Counted from the first letter of the stretch, positions 1-6,808 are shown. The stretch is DNA of 7,444 bases from PALSA-1004 sp046596405 (GCA_046596405.1 JBKJMN010000216.1:1-7444); one strand, 5' to 3'. The notes: a model not told the origin generated them from the sequence alone. Translations and numbers: made by a program.

Positions 1-23
1 TGGCCAAGCTGAGTGCCGCGTAG
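1..23 (+). CDS. Possible C-terminal tail of an upstream gene (truncated by window edge)
   Basis: In frame 3 the first bases read A-K-L-S-A-A followed by a TAG stop at 21-23. The stop lies 30 bases before the ATPase start, which is the spacing expected if an upstream gene on the same strand belongs to the same metal-resistance operon. Six codons cannot identify the product. Another frame is also open across this region, so this is only the most plausible reading. Confidence 0.25.
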
Positions 24-53
24 CTCGGGCCGTGCCCGGAACGCCGGAACGAA

Positions 54-2420
54 ATGATGAACACGCACGTGCATCACCGGCCGGATGAACCGCAGGCGAA
101 TGCGGCCGATCATCGCGACAGCCCGGAATCGCCCGCGGCGCCGAAGGACCCGGTGTGCGGCATGGCGGTGACGGTGGACTCGCCGCACCATCTGACGCAC
201 GCAGGCAGGCCGGTCTACTTTTGCAGTGCCGGCTGTCAGTCGAAGTTCGCGGCCGATCCGTCGGCCTATGTCGCGACGACGGCTGCACCGACGGCGCCGG
301 CAATCCCGGCGGCCCCGGCCGGTGCGATCTACACCTGCCCGGTGCACCCCGAGATCCGGCAGGACCGCCCGGGCAACTGCCCGAAGTGCGGCATGACGCT
401 GGAGCCTGTCGTGCCCAGCCTCGACGACGACGAGAACCCGGAACTCGTTTCCTTCACACGCCGCTTCTGGTGGACGCTGCCGCTGACCGTCATCGTCACG
501 ACGCTGGCCATGTTCGGCCACCAGCTGGGATGGTTCGACATGGCCACGCAGAGCTGGATCGAGCTGGCCCTGTCCCTGCCCGTGGTGCTGTGGGCGGGCT
601 GGCCCTTCTTCGCCCGTGGCGCGCGGTCCGTCGTGCAGCGCAGCCCCAACATGTGGACGCTGATCAGCCTGGGCACTGGCGCTGCCTTCGTCTACAGCGT
701 GGCGGCGACGCTGGCGCCCGGCGTCTTCCCGGCGTCCTTCATCTCGATGGGCCGCGTGGCGGTCTACTTCGAGGCAGCCGTGGTCATCATCTCGTTGACG
801 CTGTTCGGTCAGCTGCTCGAATTGAAGGCCCGCTCGAAAACCTCGGCGGCGATCAAGTCGCTGCTCGGGCTGGCGCCCAAGACGGCCCGCCGCGTGAAGC
901 CGGACGGCAGCGAGGAGGACATACCGCTCACGAACGTGCACGAAGGCGACAGCCTGCGCGTGCGTCCCGGGGAGAAGGTGCCGGTCGATGGCGTGGTCAT
1001 CGAAGGCAGCAGCGCGCTCGATGAATCCATGCTGACCGGCGAACCGCTGCCGGTGACCAAGCGCGTCGGCGACAAGCTCATCGGCGCCACGCTCAACACC
1101 AGCGGCGCCTTGCTGATGCGCTCCGAGCACGTGGGGTCGGCGACCGTGCTGTCGCAGATCGTCCAGATGGTGGCGCAGGCGCAGCGTTCGAAGGCACCGA
1201 TGCAGCGCATGGCCGACAGCGTGGCTGCGTATTTCGTCTATGGCGTCGTGGGCATCGCGCTGCTGACTTTCTTCGCCTGGGGCATCTTCGGCCCGCAGCC
1301 GAGCTGGGTATACGGCCTGATCAATGCGGTGACGGTGTTGATCATTGCCTGCCCCTGCGCGCTGGGCTTGGCGACGCCAATGTCCATCATGGTGGCCACC
1401 GGTCGCGGTGCGACCCAGGGCGTGCTGTTCCGGGATGCCGCCGCGATCGAGAACCTCTGCAAGGTCGACACGCTGATCGTCGACAAGACCGGCACGCTGA
1501 CCGAAGGCAAACCAGCGTTCGAGCGCGCGGTGGGCGTCAATGGCTTCAGCGAAGACGAGGTGTTGCGCCTGGCCGCCAGCCTCGATCAGGGCAGCGAGCA
1601 CCCTTTGGCGGCGGCGATCGTCAACGCGGCGCGGGAGCGCAAGCTGAACCTGGAGAAGACAGAGCAGTTCGACTCCGCGTCGGGCATCGGCGTGAAGGGT
1701 GTTGTGGGCGGCAAGTCCCTGGCGATCGGCAACGCGACGCTGATGCAGCAACTCGGCGTCGATGTGGCGCCGCTGGCGAGCCAGGCCGAAGCACTGCGCG
1801 GCCAGGGCGCCAGCGTCATGCATCTGGCCATAGACGGCAAGCTGGCGGGGCTGCTCGCGGTGTCCGATCCGGTCAAGGCGACGACCGCGGATGCGCTCGC
1901 GTCGCTGCGCAAGTCCGGGCTGCGCATCATCATGGCCACCGGCGACGGGCTGACCACTGCGCAGGCCGTGGGCAAGCGCCTGGGCATCGACGAAGTCCAC
2001 GGCGAGGTCAAGCCGGCCGACAAGCTGCAGCTCGTCGAACGCCTGCAGAACGAAGGCCGCATCGTCGCGATGGCCGGTGACGGCATCAACGACGCCCCGG
2101 CGCTGGCCAAGGCCGATGTCGGCATCGCCATGGGTACCGGCACCGATGTTGCGATGGAAAGCGCCGGCGTGACGCTGGTCAAAGGCGATCTGCGCGGCAT
2201 TGCGCGCGCCGCCGTGCTGTCGCGCGCCACGATGCGCAACATTCGCCAGAACCTCGCATTTGCGTTTGGCTACAACGCGCTGGGCATTCCTATCGCAGCC
2301 GGCGTGCTGTATCCCGCGTTCGGTCTGCTGCTGTCGCCGGTATTCGCCGGCGCCGCGATGGCGTTGAGTTCGGTGTCGGTGGTGACCAACGCATTGCGGC
2401 TCAACCGCGTCAAGTTGTAA
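54..2420 (+). CDS. copA: Copper-translocating P1B-type ATPase with YHS and heavy-metal-binding N-terminal domains
   Basis: Inner-membrane pump that uses ATP to export a soft metal, most likely Cu(I), from the cytoplasm; Ag(I) is also possible. The 788-residue protein looks intact. It opens with a His-rich tail, then a YHS-type domain (DPVCGM 32-37, YFCSAGC 55-61), then a small heavy-metal-binding domain (YTCPVHPE 93-100, CPKCGM 109-114). The classical N-terminal HMA domain with GMxCxxC is absent. Eight membrane segments can be placed near 138-156, 168-186, 202-222, 235-256, 392-413, 420-445, 731-752 and 754-780. Core motifs are all present: TGE 328-330 (actuator), CPC 433-435 (metal site in TM6), DKTGT from 477 (D477 is phosphorylated), SEHPL 514-518, GDGIND 675-680, YN 740-741 in TM7 and MALSS 769-773 in TM8. 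The last two with CPC are the Cu(I) P1B-1 signature. ATG at 54 is followed directly by a second ATG at 57; only a weak purine-rich stretch precedes them. Related proteins are named CopA, CopF or SilP, so the exact symbol is less certain than the function. Confidence 0.95.
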   Translation: MMNTHVHHRPDEPQANAADHRDSPESPAAPKDPVCGMAVTVDSPHHLTHAGRPVYFCSAGCQSKFAADPSAYVATTAAPTAPAIPAAPAGAIYTCPVHPEIRQDRPGNCPKCGMTLEPVVPSLDDDENPELVSFTRRFWWTLPLTVIVTTLAMFGHQLGWFDMATQSWIELALSLPVVLWAGWPFFARGARSVVQRSPNMWTLISLGTGAAFVYSVAATLAPGVFPASFISMGRVAVYFEAAVVIISLTLFGQLLELKARSKTSAAIKSLLGLAPKTARRVKPDGSEEDIPLTNVHEGDSLRVRPGEKVPVDGVVIEGSSALDESMLTGEPLPVTKRVGDKLIGATLNTSGALLMRSEHVGSATVLSQIVQMVAQAQRSKAPMQRMADSVAAYFVYGVVGIALLTFFAWGIFGPQPSWVYGLINAVTVLIIACPCALGLATPMSIMVATGRGATQGVLFRDAAAIENLCKVDTLIVDKTGTLTEGKPAFERAVGVNGFSEDEVLRLAASLDQGSEHPLAAAIVNAARERKLNLEKTEQFDSASGIGVKGVVGGKSLAIGNATLMQQLGVDVAPLASQAEALRGQGASVMHLAIDGKLAGLLAVSDPVKATTADALASLRKSGLRIIMATGDGLTTAQAVGKRLGIDEVHGEVKPADKLQLVERLQNEGRIVAMAGDGINDAPALAKADVGIAMGTGTDVAMESAGVTLVKGDLRGIARAAVLSRATMRNIRQNLAFAFGYNALGIPIAAGVLYPAFGLLLSPVFAGAAMALSSVSVVTNALRLNRVKL

Positions 2421-2432
2421 AAACCCCGCCCG

Positions 2433-2903
2433 CTACTTGACGCGCTTCGCGCGGTACGCGGCGACCGCTCTTTCGAGATCGTCGAGTTCCTCGCACGGCA
2501 GCAGACAGATGCCGCGCAACGCGGCGAGATGCTTTTCCGCGTTCGGCAGATCGTTGACCATCAGATACGCTTCGCCGATGTACTCGTGCGCGCCGAGATG
2601 GCGCGGCTCCAGCTCGATCGCGCGCTTGTAGTACTTGAACGCGAGATCGAACTGCTTCAGGTTGCGATGCGTATAGCCGAGATAGTTCTGCAGGTCGGCG
2701 CTGTCGGGATTGCGTTTGAGCGCCGCTTCGAATCGTTTTGCGGCCTCCGGCCAGTTCTTCTTTCCTATGGCCTGCTTCCCGGCGGCGAAGTCGGTGTCGG
2801 TCGCCGCCAGATTCGGGTTGGACTCGAAGGGGTCGGCGATGGCGGGCGCGGCGGCCAGCGCCGCGCTTACAAACACCAATGCGGCAAGTGCGTTACGACT
2901 CAT
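2433..2903 (-). CDS. Small exported tetratricopeptide-repeat protein (second gene of TPR operon)
   Basis: A 156-residue protein of unknown function. Residues 1-23 form a signal peptide (short basic start, Ala/Val-rich core, cleavage near AIA-D), so it should act in the periplasm. The rest is TPR helix pairs: about 35-68, 69-102 (LGYTHRNLKQFDLAFKYYKR, from residue 75) and 103-130. They end in a Cys-containing motif, C133-LLP-C137-EELDDLERAVAAY. Small periplasmic TPR proteins with a similar C-terminal Cys/EE/DL motif occur in proteobacteria, as I recall. The two cysteines could form a disulfide, which is inference. TPR domains normally scaffold protein contacts and have no catalytic role. Its ATG lies at 2903-2901 and overlaps the upstream gene's TGA at 2902-2900 as ATGA, which points to translational coupling. 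The stop is 12 bases from the convergent ATPase stop. Confidence 0.85.
   Translation of the reverse strand: MSRNALAALVFVSAALAAAPAIADPFESNPNLAATDTDFAAGKQAIGKKNWPEAAKRFEAALKRNPDSADLQNYLGYTHRNLKQFDLAFKYYKRAIELEPRHLGAHEYIGEAYLMVNDLPNAEKHLAALRGICLLPCEELDDLERAVAAYRAKRVK
2900..2903 (-). other. ATGA stop/start overlap coupling the two TPR genes
   Basis: On the minus strand the four bases ATGA contain both the ATG of the small TPR gene (2903-2901) and the TGA of the large one (2902-2900). This arrangement usually means one transcript and re-initiation by the same ribosome, so the two proteins are likely made together in a linked ratio. Confidence 0.85.
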
Positions 2904-4498
2904 CGTTGCGCGACGTATTGCTTGGCGCGCGCGAGCTCGGGCCGATTGCCGTCGGAATTTTTCGCCAGCGCGAGCAGCTTGCCGTAGTAGTCAGCGGCTT
3001 TCTGACGGTCACCGGCAGCCTCGGCTGCGCGGGCCGCACCGTAAAATCCGCGAAAGCGGTTGGGTTCGCGCAACTGCGACGCCTCATACTCCTTGAGCGC
3101 GGCGGCCGGTTGCTTCAGTTCGAGCAGCATGTCGCCTAGCAGTTCGCGCGCGGGGATGACGCGGCCGGGCGTGACGATGCTCTTCTCGTTCTTGTCTTCC
3201 AGATCGGCGGCCGCGCGCATGAATTTGAGCGCGTTGTCCGCGTTGCCCTGGGCAAGCGCGATCCATCCCCCGACCGTCAATCGCATGACTTCGACTTCGG
3301 TGGCCCAATAGGTGTCTTTCGCATCCTGCAACGTTTTGTGCAACCGCGCGAGTTCGTCCGCGTCCTTCTGCGCCGCCGCGGCATCGCCGCTGCGGGCCGT
3401 CCCGATGGCCCGCGCGGAAACAGTGAGGGCGTCCACATACGGCATTTTGGTTGGCTTGACCTGCAGGTTCATCGCCTCCCGCCACGCGCCGCGCTCCAGC
3501 GCATACCGCGCGGGCATCGCGGCCATCGCATACGGGGCGACCCGTACCGCCGGATTGTAATCGGTGACCTTGAACACTTCTTCCATCGTGCGCTTGGCGT
3601 CCGCGTCGCGTCCCAGTTGCAGATAGGCGTACACGGCATAGTCGCTGGCGTGATACGCCTCGTTCGGCTCGCCGCCCTTTTTCGCGGCTTCCGCCGAACG
3701 CAGATTGGTCGCCACCGATTCTTCCCACGCACCGACGCGCGTGAAAATATGCGAAGGCATGTGCAACGCATGCGGCGCTTCAGGCGCGATGCCGGCGTAG
3801 CGCCGCGCCGCGTTCAATCCCTTCTCTGCGATCGGCGGCGCGTCGTAGCTGTGGATCAGGTAATGGGCGACACCCGGATGGTCGGGGTATTTGACGAACT
3901 GCTTTTCGAGGATCCCGGCGGCCTTCAGATAGGCCGCATAGGTCTGGTCGGACTGCAATTGCGTGCCGGCGATATAGAGCGCCGAGAAAATCTGCGCTTC
4001 GTCGTCCTGCGGGTAGCGCGCGGCGAGCGCTTCGTACGCGTTGGCGCGAGCGACCTGGCGCGCGCGCTCGCCGCGGTTCGCCCAATCTTCGTAGTAGGCC
4101 GCGACTGCTTCGATGTAATCGCGTTCGCGCTGGGTCTTCGCGCCGATCTTGCGACCCTGCGCGAGCATTGCGAGCGATTCCTCGGCGCCCTTGGCGGATG
4201 CGCCCTGGCCGGCGAGCGGGTTGGACATCGTGATCGAAGCAAAGCCCCACGTCGCGATCGCGCACGTCGGGTCCTGCGCAAGCACGTCGCGGAAGGTTTT
4301 TTCGGCGGCGCTGTACCAGAACGAGTGCAGCATCGCGACGCCGCGCTGCAGCAGCGGCTGAACCTTGGTAGAACATGAATTCTGGAACGCGACCACGCCG
4401 AGCTTGCCTTTGACTTCGTCGTCATCGTGCGCGAGCGCGACGGCGGGAGCGAGCAGCGCGAGTGCGGATAATGCGGCGAGCGATGGGCGGAATTTCAT
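2900..4498 (-). CDS. Exported tetratricopeptide-repeat protein (first gene of TPR operon)
   Basis: A 532-residue exported protein of unknown biochemical function. The start is placed at the ATG at 4498-4496, because AGGAGG lies 5 bases upstream and a signal peptide begins immediately (MKFRPSLAALSALALLAPAV, cleavage near ALA-H at 23/24). An in-frame ATG at 4627 would add 43 residues without signal character. The mature protein begins with an acidic HDDDE stretch and is almost wholly helical. TPR-like pairs are seen at about 50-80 (LHSFWYSAAEKTF, DPTCAIATWG), 150-180, 255-300 and 410-510. Two His-rich conserved-looking motifs lie centrally: HPGVAHYLIHSYD (207-219) and HALHMPSHIFTRVGAWEES (243-261). 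Similar motifs occur in a family of proteobacterial proteins annotated only as TPR proteins. The clustered histidines might bind a metal or a ligand, but this is speculation. It is probably co-transcribed with the small TPR gene downstream, and its promoter lies in the divergent region shared with the solute-binding protein genes. Confidence 0.85.
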   Translation of the reverse strand: MKFRPSLAALSALALLAPAVALAHDDDEVKGKLGVVAFQNSCSTKVQPLLQRGVAMLHSFWYSAAEKTFRDVLAQDPTCAIATWGFASITMSNPLAGQGASAKGAEESLAMLAQGRKIGAKTQRERDYIEAVAAYYEDWANRGERARQVARANAYEALAARYPQDDEAQIFSALYIAGTQLQSDQTYAAYLKAAGILEKQFVKYPDHPGVAHYLIHSYDAPPIAEKGLNAARRYAGIAPEAPHALHMPSHIFTRVGAWEESVATNLRSAEAAKKGGEPNEAYHASDYAVYAYLQLGRDADAKRTMEEVFKVTDYNPAVRVAPYAMAAMPARYALERGAWREAMNLQVKPTKMPYVDALTVSARAIGTARSGDAAAAQKDADELARLHKTLQDAKDTYWATEVEVMRLTVGGWIALAQGNADNALKFMRAAADLEDKNEKSIVTPGRVIPARELLGDMLLELKQPAAALKEYEASQLREPNRFRGFYGAARAAEAAGDRQKAADYYGKLLALAKNSDGNRPELARAKQYVAQR

Positions 4499-4503
4499 GG
4501 CGT

Positions 4504-4509
4504 CCTCCT
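4504..4509 (-). promoter_or_regulatory. Ribosome binding site of the large TPR gene
   Basis: The plus-strand bases CCTCCT read AGGAGG on the minus strand, a perfect Shine-Dalgarno core, 5 bases (ACGCC) before the ATG at 4498. This decides the start in favour of 4498 over the longer in-frame ATG at 4627. Confidence 0.85.
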
Positions 4510-4570
4510 GGTTTACGGGATAGTCAAGATCCGGTCCGGGATGGCCGGCAAACGATTGCGCGGGAAAAAA

Positions 4571-4602
4571 ATTATGATGACCCGCACCAGGGGGCATGTC
4601 AA
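4571..4602 (-). promoter_or_regulatory. Putative sigma-70 promoter of the TPR operon
   Basis: On the minus strand a perfect -35 hexamer TTGACA lies at 4602-4597. With a 17-base spacer it meets CATCAT (4579-4574, four of six matches). The better -10 match CATAAT (4576-4571, five of six) would need a 20-base spacer. Transcription would begin near 4565, giving a leader of about 65 bases. Prediction from sequence only. Confidence 0.45.
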
Positions 4603-4639
4603 CCGGCGCGCGTTCGGCAGTCTGCACACCCTGGCAGGC

Positions 4640-4667
4640 GCGACAAGGTACGCGGCATCGGTATAAT
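4640..4667 (+). promoter_or_regulatory. Putative sigma-70 promoter of the solute-binding protein pair
   Basis: A perfect -10 hexamer TATAAT lies at 4662-4667. Sixteen bases upstream is GCGACA (4640-4645), which matches four of six -35 positions. A start near 4674 would leave a leader of about 45 bases before the ATG at 4719. It diverges from the TPR promoter, and the two -35 elements are about 40 bases apart, so one regulator could act on both. I see no recognisable operator between them. Confidence 0.5.
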
Positions 4668-4718
4668 CCACTTCATCGCCGGCCGCTGTGGGTCGCGCAC
4701 CGTTAAACGAGATTGCCA

Positions 4719-5702
4719 ATGCGCGCATCGCTGCGGATCGTGGTCGGAATGCTGGCTGCAATGGCGGGGGCGAACGCCGCCGGCCAGAGTGCCAGATCCG
4801 ACTATCCCACCAAGCCCATCCGCCTGGTCGTGCCGTATCCGCCCGGCGGCACGACCGACATCGTCGCGCGCGGCATCGGCATCAAGCTCGCCGAGCGTTT
4901 CGGTCAGCAGGTCGTCATCGACAACCGTGGCGGCGCCAGCACCATCATAGGCGCGGATGCAGTGGCCAAAGCGCTGCCCGACGGCTACACGTTGCTGCTC
5001 ACGACCGCGACGACGATGTCGATCAATCCACAAGTCAATCCGAAACTGCCGTACGACCCGGTCAGAGACTTCGCGCCGATCACGAGCGCGGTCAACGTGC
5101 CGTTTATGATAGCCGTGCACCCGGCGGTGGCGGCCAATTCAATGCCCGAATTGATCGCGCTCGCCAAGGCGAAACCCGGCGCGCTCAAATATTCGACGCC
5201 GGGCAACGCTTCGAGCAATCACGTGGCCGGCGCACTGCTCGAGGCTATGGCCGGCATCAAGCTGACGCACGTTCCCTACAAGGGCTCGGGACCGGCGACG
5301 GTGGCGGCGCTTGGCGGGGAAGTCGAGATCGTAATCACCGGCATTGCGACCGTCACGCCGCAATGGAAAGCCGGCAAGCTCAAGATTCTCGCGATCGGCG
5401 CCGATAAGCGGCACCCGAGCTGGCCGGAGATTGCGTCAACCGGGGAGGCGGGGCTGCAGGGTTACTATGCCGGCACGTGGTTCGGGGTGGTCACGCGCGC
5501 AGGCACGCCGCGCGCGATCATCGACCGGCTCAATCGCGAGACCGTGGCTGCACTCGCGCCCGGCGAATTAAAGGACCGCCTGACCGCGATCGGCTTCGAT
5601 GTGTTCACCGGCACGCCCGAGGAATTCGCCGCCTTCATGAAGGCCGACATGGCGCGCGCGGCGCGGGTCATCAAGGCGGCCGGTATCAAGGCCGCCGATT
5701 AA
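4719..5702 (+). CDS. Bug/TctC-family periplasmic solute-binding protein (first copy)
   Basis: Exported binding protein of the tripartite tricarboxylate transporter (TTT) superfamily, which captures small carboxylates or related solutes in the periplasm. It has 327 residues from the ATG at 4719, typical for the family. A GAGA at 4709-4712 lies 6 bases upstream; the in-frame TTG at 4713 has nothing extra to support it. Residues 1-21 are a signal peptide (cleavage near ANA-A). Family motifs in order: YPTKPIRLVVPYPPGG (29-44) with D47 just after, VIDNRGGA (66-73), LPDGYTLL (86-93), YDPVRDFAP (112-120), a Gly/Ser loop STPGNASSNH (159-168) and THVPYKGSG (183-191). The fold is a two-lobed Venus flytrap. 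No TctA or TctB membrane gene is nearby, so the partner must be elsewhere or the protein acts in sensing. The ligand cannot be read from sequence. Confidence 0.92.
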   Translation: MRASLRIVVGMLAAMAGANAAGQSARSDYPTKPIRLVVPYPPGGTTDIVARGIGIKLAERFGQQVVIDNRGGASTIIGADAVAKALPDGYTLLLTTATTMSINPQVNPKLPYDPVRDFAPITSAVNVPFMIAVHPAVAANSMPELIALAKAKPGALKYSTPGNASSNHVAGALLEAMAGIKLTHVPYKGSGPATVAALGGEVEIVITGIATVTPQWKAGKLKILAIGADKRHPSWPEIASTGEAGLQGYYAGTWFGVVTRAGTPRAIIDRLNRETVAALAPGELKDRLTAIGFDVFTGTPEEFAAFMKADMARAARVIKAAGIKAAD

Positions 5703-5713
5703 GCCATTGACGC

Positions 5714-5720
5714 GAGGGAG
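5714..5720 (+). promoter_or_regulatory. Ribosome binding site of the second solute-binding protein gene
   Basis: GAGGGAG lies 7 bases before the ATG at 5728. It sits between the in-frame TTG at 5707 and that ATG, so it fixes the start at 5728. Its place just after the first gene's stop at 5702 supports co-transcription of the pair. Confidence 0.8.
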
Positions 5721-5727
5721 CATCGCC

Positions 5728-6693
5728 ATGCATGCACTGCTTTGGAGCGTCGTCGCACTGGCGGCCGCGCTGTCGACAGGCCAGTCCGCTGCCGCGGATT
5801 ATCCGACCAAGCCGATCCGCTGGATCATCGACTTCCCACCCGCGGGGGTGTCCGACATCCTGACGCGCACGGTCGGCCAGAAGCTGACCGAATATCTCGG
5901 CGAGGCGTTCGTCTATGACAACCGGCCGGGCGCGAATGGCGTCATCGCGAATGCGCTCGTCGCCAAAGCGCCACCCGACGGCTATACGCTGGGGTTTATC
6001 AGCCAGCCGCTATCGCTGCAACTCACTCTGGTGCCCAATCTCGGTTTCGGTCTCAACGATTTCGCGCCCGTCGCGTTGATCGCTGAGTATCCGAGCCTGC
6101 TCGTCGTGCAGGCGAAAACGCCGGTCGCCAATGCGAAGGAATTCGTGGCGTGGGCGAAGCAGAAATCGCCGTCGGTTTCGTACGCATCGAGCGGCGCGGG
6201 CGGCGCGCAGCATCTCGCCATGGAACTCTTTCGCAAAGCCGCCGGATTCGAAGCGCTGCACGTGCCGTATAACGGCAGCGCCGCCGGCATGCTCGATCTC
6301 ATGGGCGGGCGCGTGGATGCGGTGTTCGTCAACGTGCCCGGGTCGCTGCCGCACATCCGCGCCGGTCGCGTCAAAGCGATCGCACTCGCTGGACGCGCGC
6401 GCATGCGCGTGCTGCCCGATGTGCCGACGTTCGCCGAGAGCGGCTATCCGTTCGACACGCTCGCGGGGTTCGCCGGCGCGGCGTTTCCGGCGGGCACGCC
6501 GAAAGCGATCGTCAATCGCATGGCCACCGAGATCGCGCGGGTGGTGAAGCTGCCGGAAATCCAGGAGCGCATCTACAACGCGGGCGGCGAGCCGCGTTAC
6601 CTGGGTCCGGAAGAATTCACAAAATATCTGCGCGACGATGTGAAGCGCTGGGCGCCGCTCATCAAGGAGGCCGGCGCTACGCCGCAGACTTAG
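5728..6693 (+). CDS. Bug/TctC-family periplasmic solute-binding protein (second copy)
   Basis: A second extracytoplasmic binding protein of the Bug/TctC family, 321 residues, starting 25 bases after the first copy ends and almost certainly in the same operon. The signal peptide is residues 1-23 (cleavage near AAA-D). Motifs follow the family order: DYPTKPIRWIIDFPPAGVSD (24-43), VYDNRPGANG (62-71), PPDGYTLGF (82-90), NDFAPVALI (110-118), SSGAGGAQH (154-162), LHVPYNGSA (177-185) and GGRVDAVF (193-200). It is clearly divergent from its neighbour: the usual PPGG loop reads PPAG, and the preceding segment is IIDF where the first copy has VVPY. The pair is therefore an old duplication or two separate acquisitions, probably with different ligands. 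No membrane component of a tripartite transporter is encoded in the window. Confidence 0.92.
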   Translation: MHALLWSVVALAAALSTGQSAAADYPTKPIRWIIDFPPAGVSDILTRTVGQKLTEYLGEAFVYDNRPGANGVIANALVAKAPPDGYTLGFISQPLSLQLTLVPNLGFGLNDFAPVALIAEYPSLLVVQAKTPVANAKEFVAWAKQKSPSVSYASSGAGGAQHLAMELFRKAAGFEALHVPYNGSAAGMLDLMGGRVDAVFVNVPGSLPHIRAGRVKAIALAGRARMRVLPDVPTFAESGYPFDTLAGFAGAAFPAGTPKAIVNRMATEIARVVKLPEIQERIYNAGGEPRYLGPEEFTKYLRDDVKRWAPLIKEAGATPQT

Positions 6694-6739
6694 ACGTTAA
6701 AGCTTTTACCGCAAAGGATTCTTTTCAATACCCCCTTGA
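6694..6739. other. Non-coding junction between the Bug operon and the insertion sequence
   Basis: About 46 A/T-richer bases follow the TAG of the second Bug gene. It holds a small AAAGCTTT palindrome (6699-6706) and a T-rich stretch, but no GC stem followed by a T-run, so I cannot call a terminator. The IS target-site duplication is expected to lie at its right edge but cannot be confirmed without the other end. Confidence 0.5.
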
Positions 6740-6743
6740 GGGG
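6728..6743. promoter_or_regulatory. C-tract/G-tract palindrome resembling a CsoR/RcnR-type operator
   Basis: ATACCCCCTTGAGGGG has facing C and G tracts, a layout like the operators of CsoR/RcnR-family metal-sensing repressors. The right half lacks the expected TAT end (GGGGAAT instead). No regulator gene is visible beside it, and its G half coincides with the likely first bases of the IS. It may be only a chance join between host DNA and the IS terminus. Confidence 0.2.
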
Positions 6744-6753
6744 AATTATATAC

Positions 6754-6782
6754 TTGACTAAAGCTAACCAGTGTATCAGAAT
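6754..6782 (+). promoter_or_regulatory. Putative promoter of the transposase
   Basis: TTGACT (6754-6759, five of six matches to the -35 consensus) is followed after 17 bases by CAGAAT (6777-6782, four of six at the -10). This sits within the presumed left end of the IS and would give a short leader of about 20 bases before the transposase ATG at 6809. Prediction only. Confidence 0.4.
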
Positions 6783-6796
6783 GGCCGCACTTACTC

Positions 6797-6800
6797 GGAG
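6797..6800 (+). promoter_or_regulatory. Ribosome binding site of the transposase
   Basis: GGAG lies 8 bases before the ATG at 6809 and supports this start. The next in-frame ATG (codon 51) would remove the first half of the zinc ribbon. Confidence 0.6.
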
Positions 6801-6808
6801 ATTTAGCC

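Noticed and set aside
155..1024. 289-codon open frame inside the copper ATPase in another frame
   Set aside because: It overlaps an ATPase with every family motif intact. The product is Arg/Gly/Ala-rich, with no domain and no credible ribosome binding site.
1586..2242. 218-codon minus-strand frame opposite the ATPase
   Set aside because: The Ser/Ala/Pro-rich composition is a shadow of GC-rich codons on the other strand, and the ATPase reading is certain.
2441..2453. CGCGC-TTC-GCGCG hairpin as a terminator between the ATPase and TPR genes
   Set aside because: The 5-bp stem lies inside the last TPR codons. The only T-run on the minus strand is too far from it, and none follows it on the plus strand.
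3338..4378. Long plus-strand open frame (346 codons) opposite the large TPR gene
   Set aside because: Its translation is Arg-rich low-information sequence typical of the antisense frame of a GC-rich gene. It lies wholly inside a convincing exported TPR gene and has no recognisable domain.
4522..4527. Minus-strand TTGACT as a -35 for the TPR operon
   Set aside because: A -10 at normal spacing would fall on the ribosome binding site and start codon, leaving no leader. The TTGACA at 4602-4597 is better placed.
4499..4627. 43-residue N-terminal extension of the large TPR protein
   Set aside because: It would bury the signal peptide inside the protein, it crosses the predicted promoter, and it ignores the perfect AGGAGG before the ATG at 4498.
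4688..5407. 239-codon plus-strand frame overlapping the first Bug gene
   Set aside because: It is an out-of-frame shadow of the binding protein, whose motifs and signal peptide are clear in the other frame.
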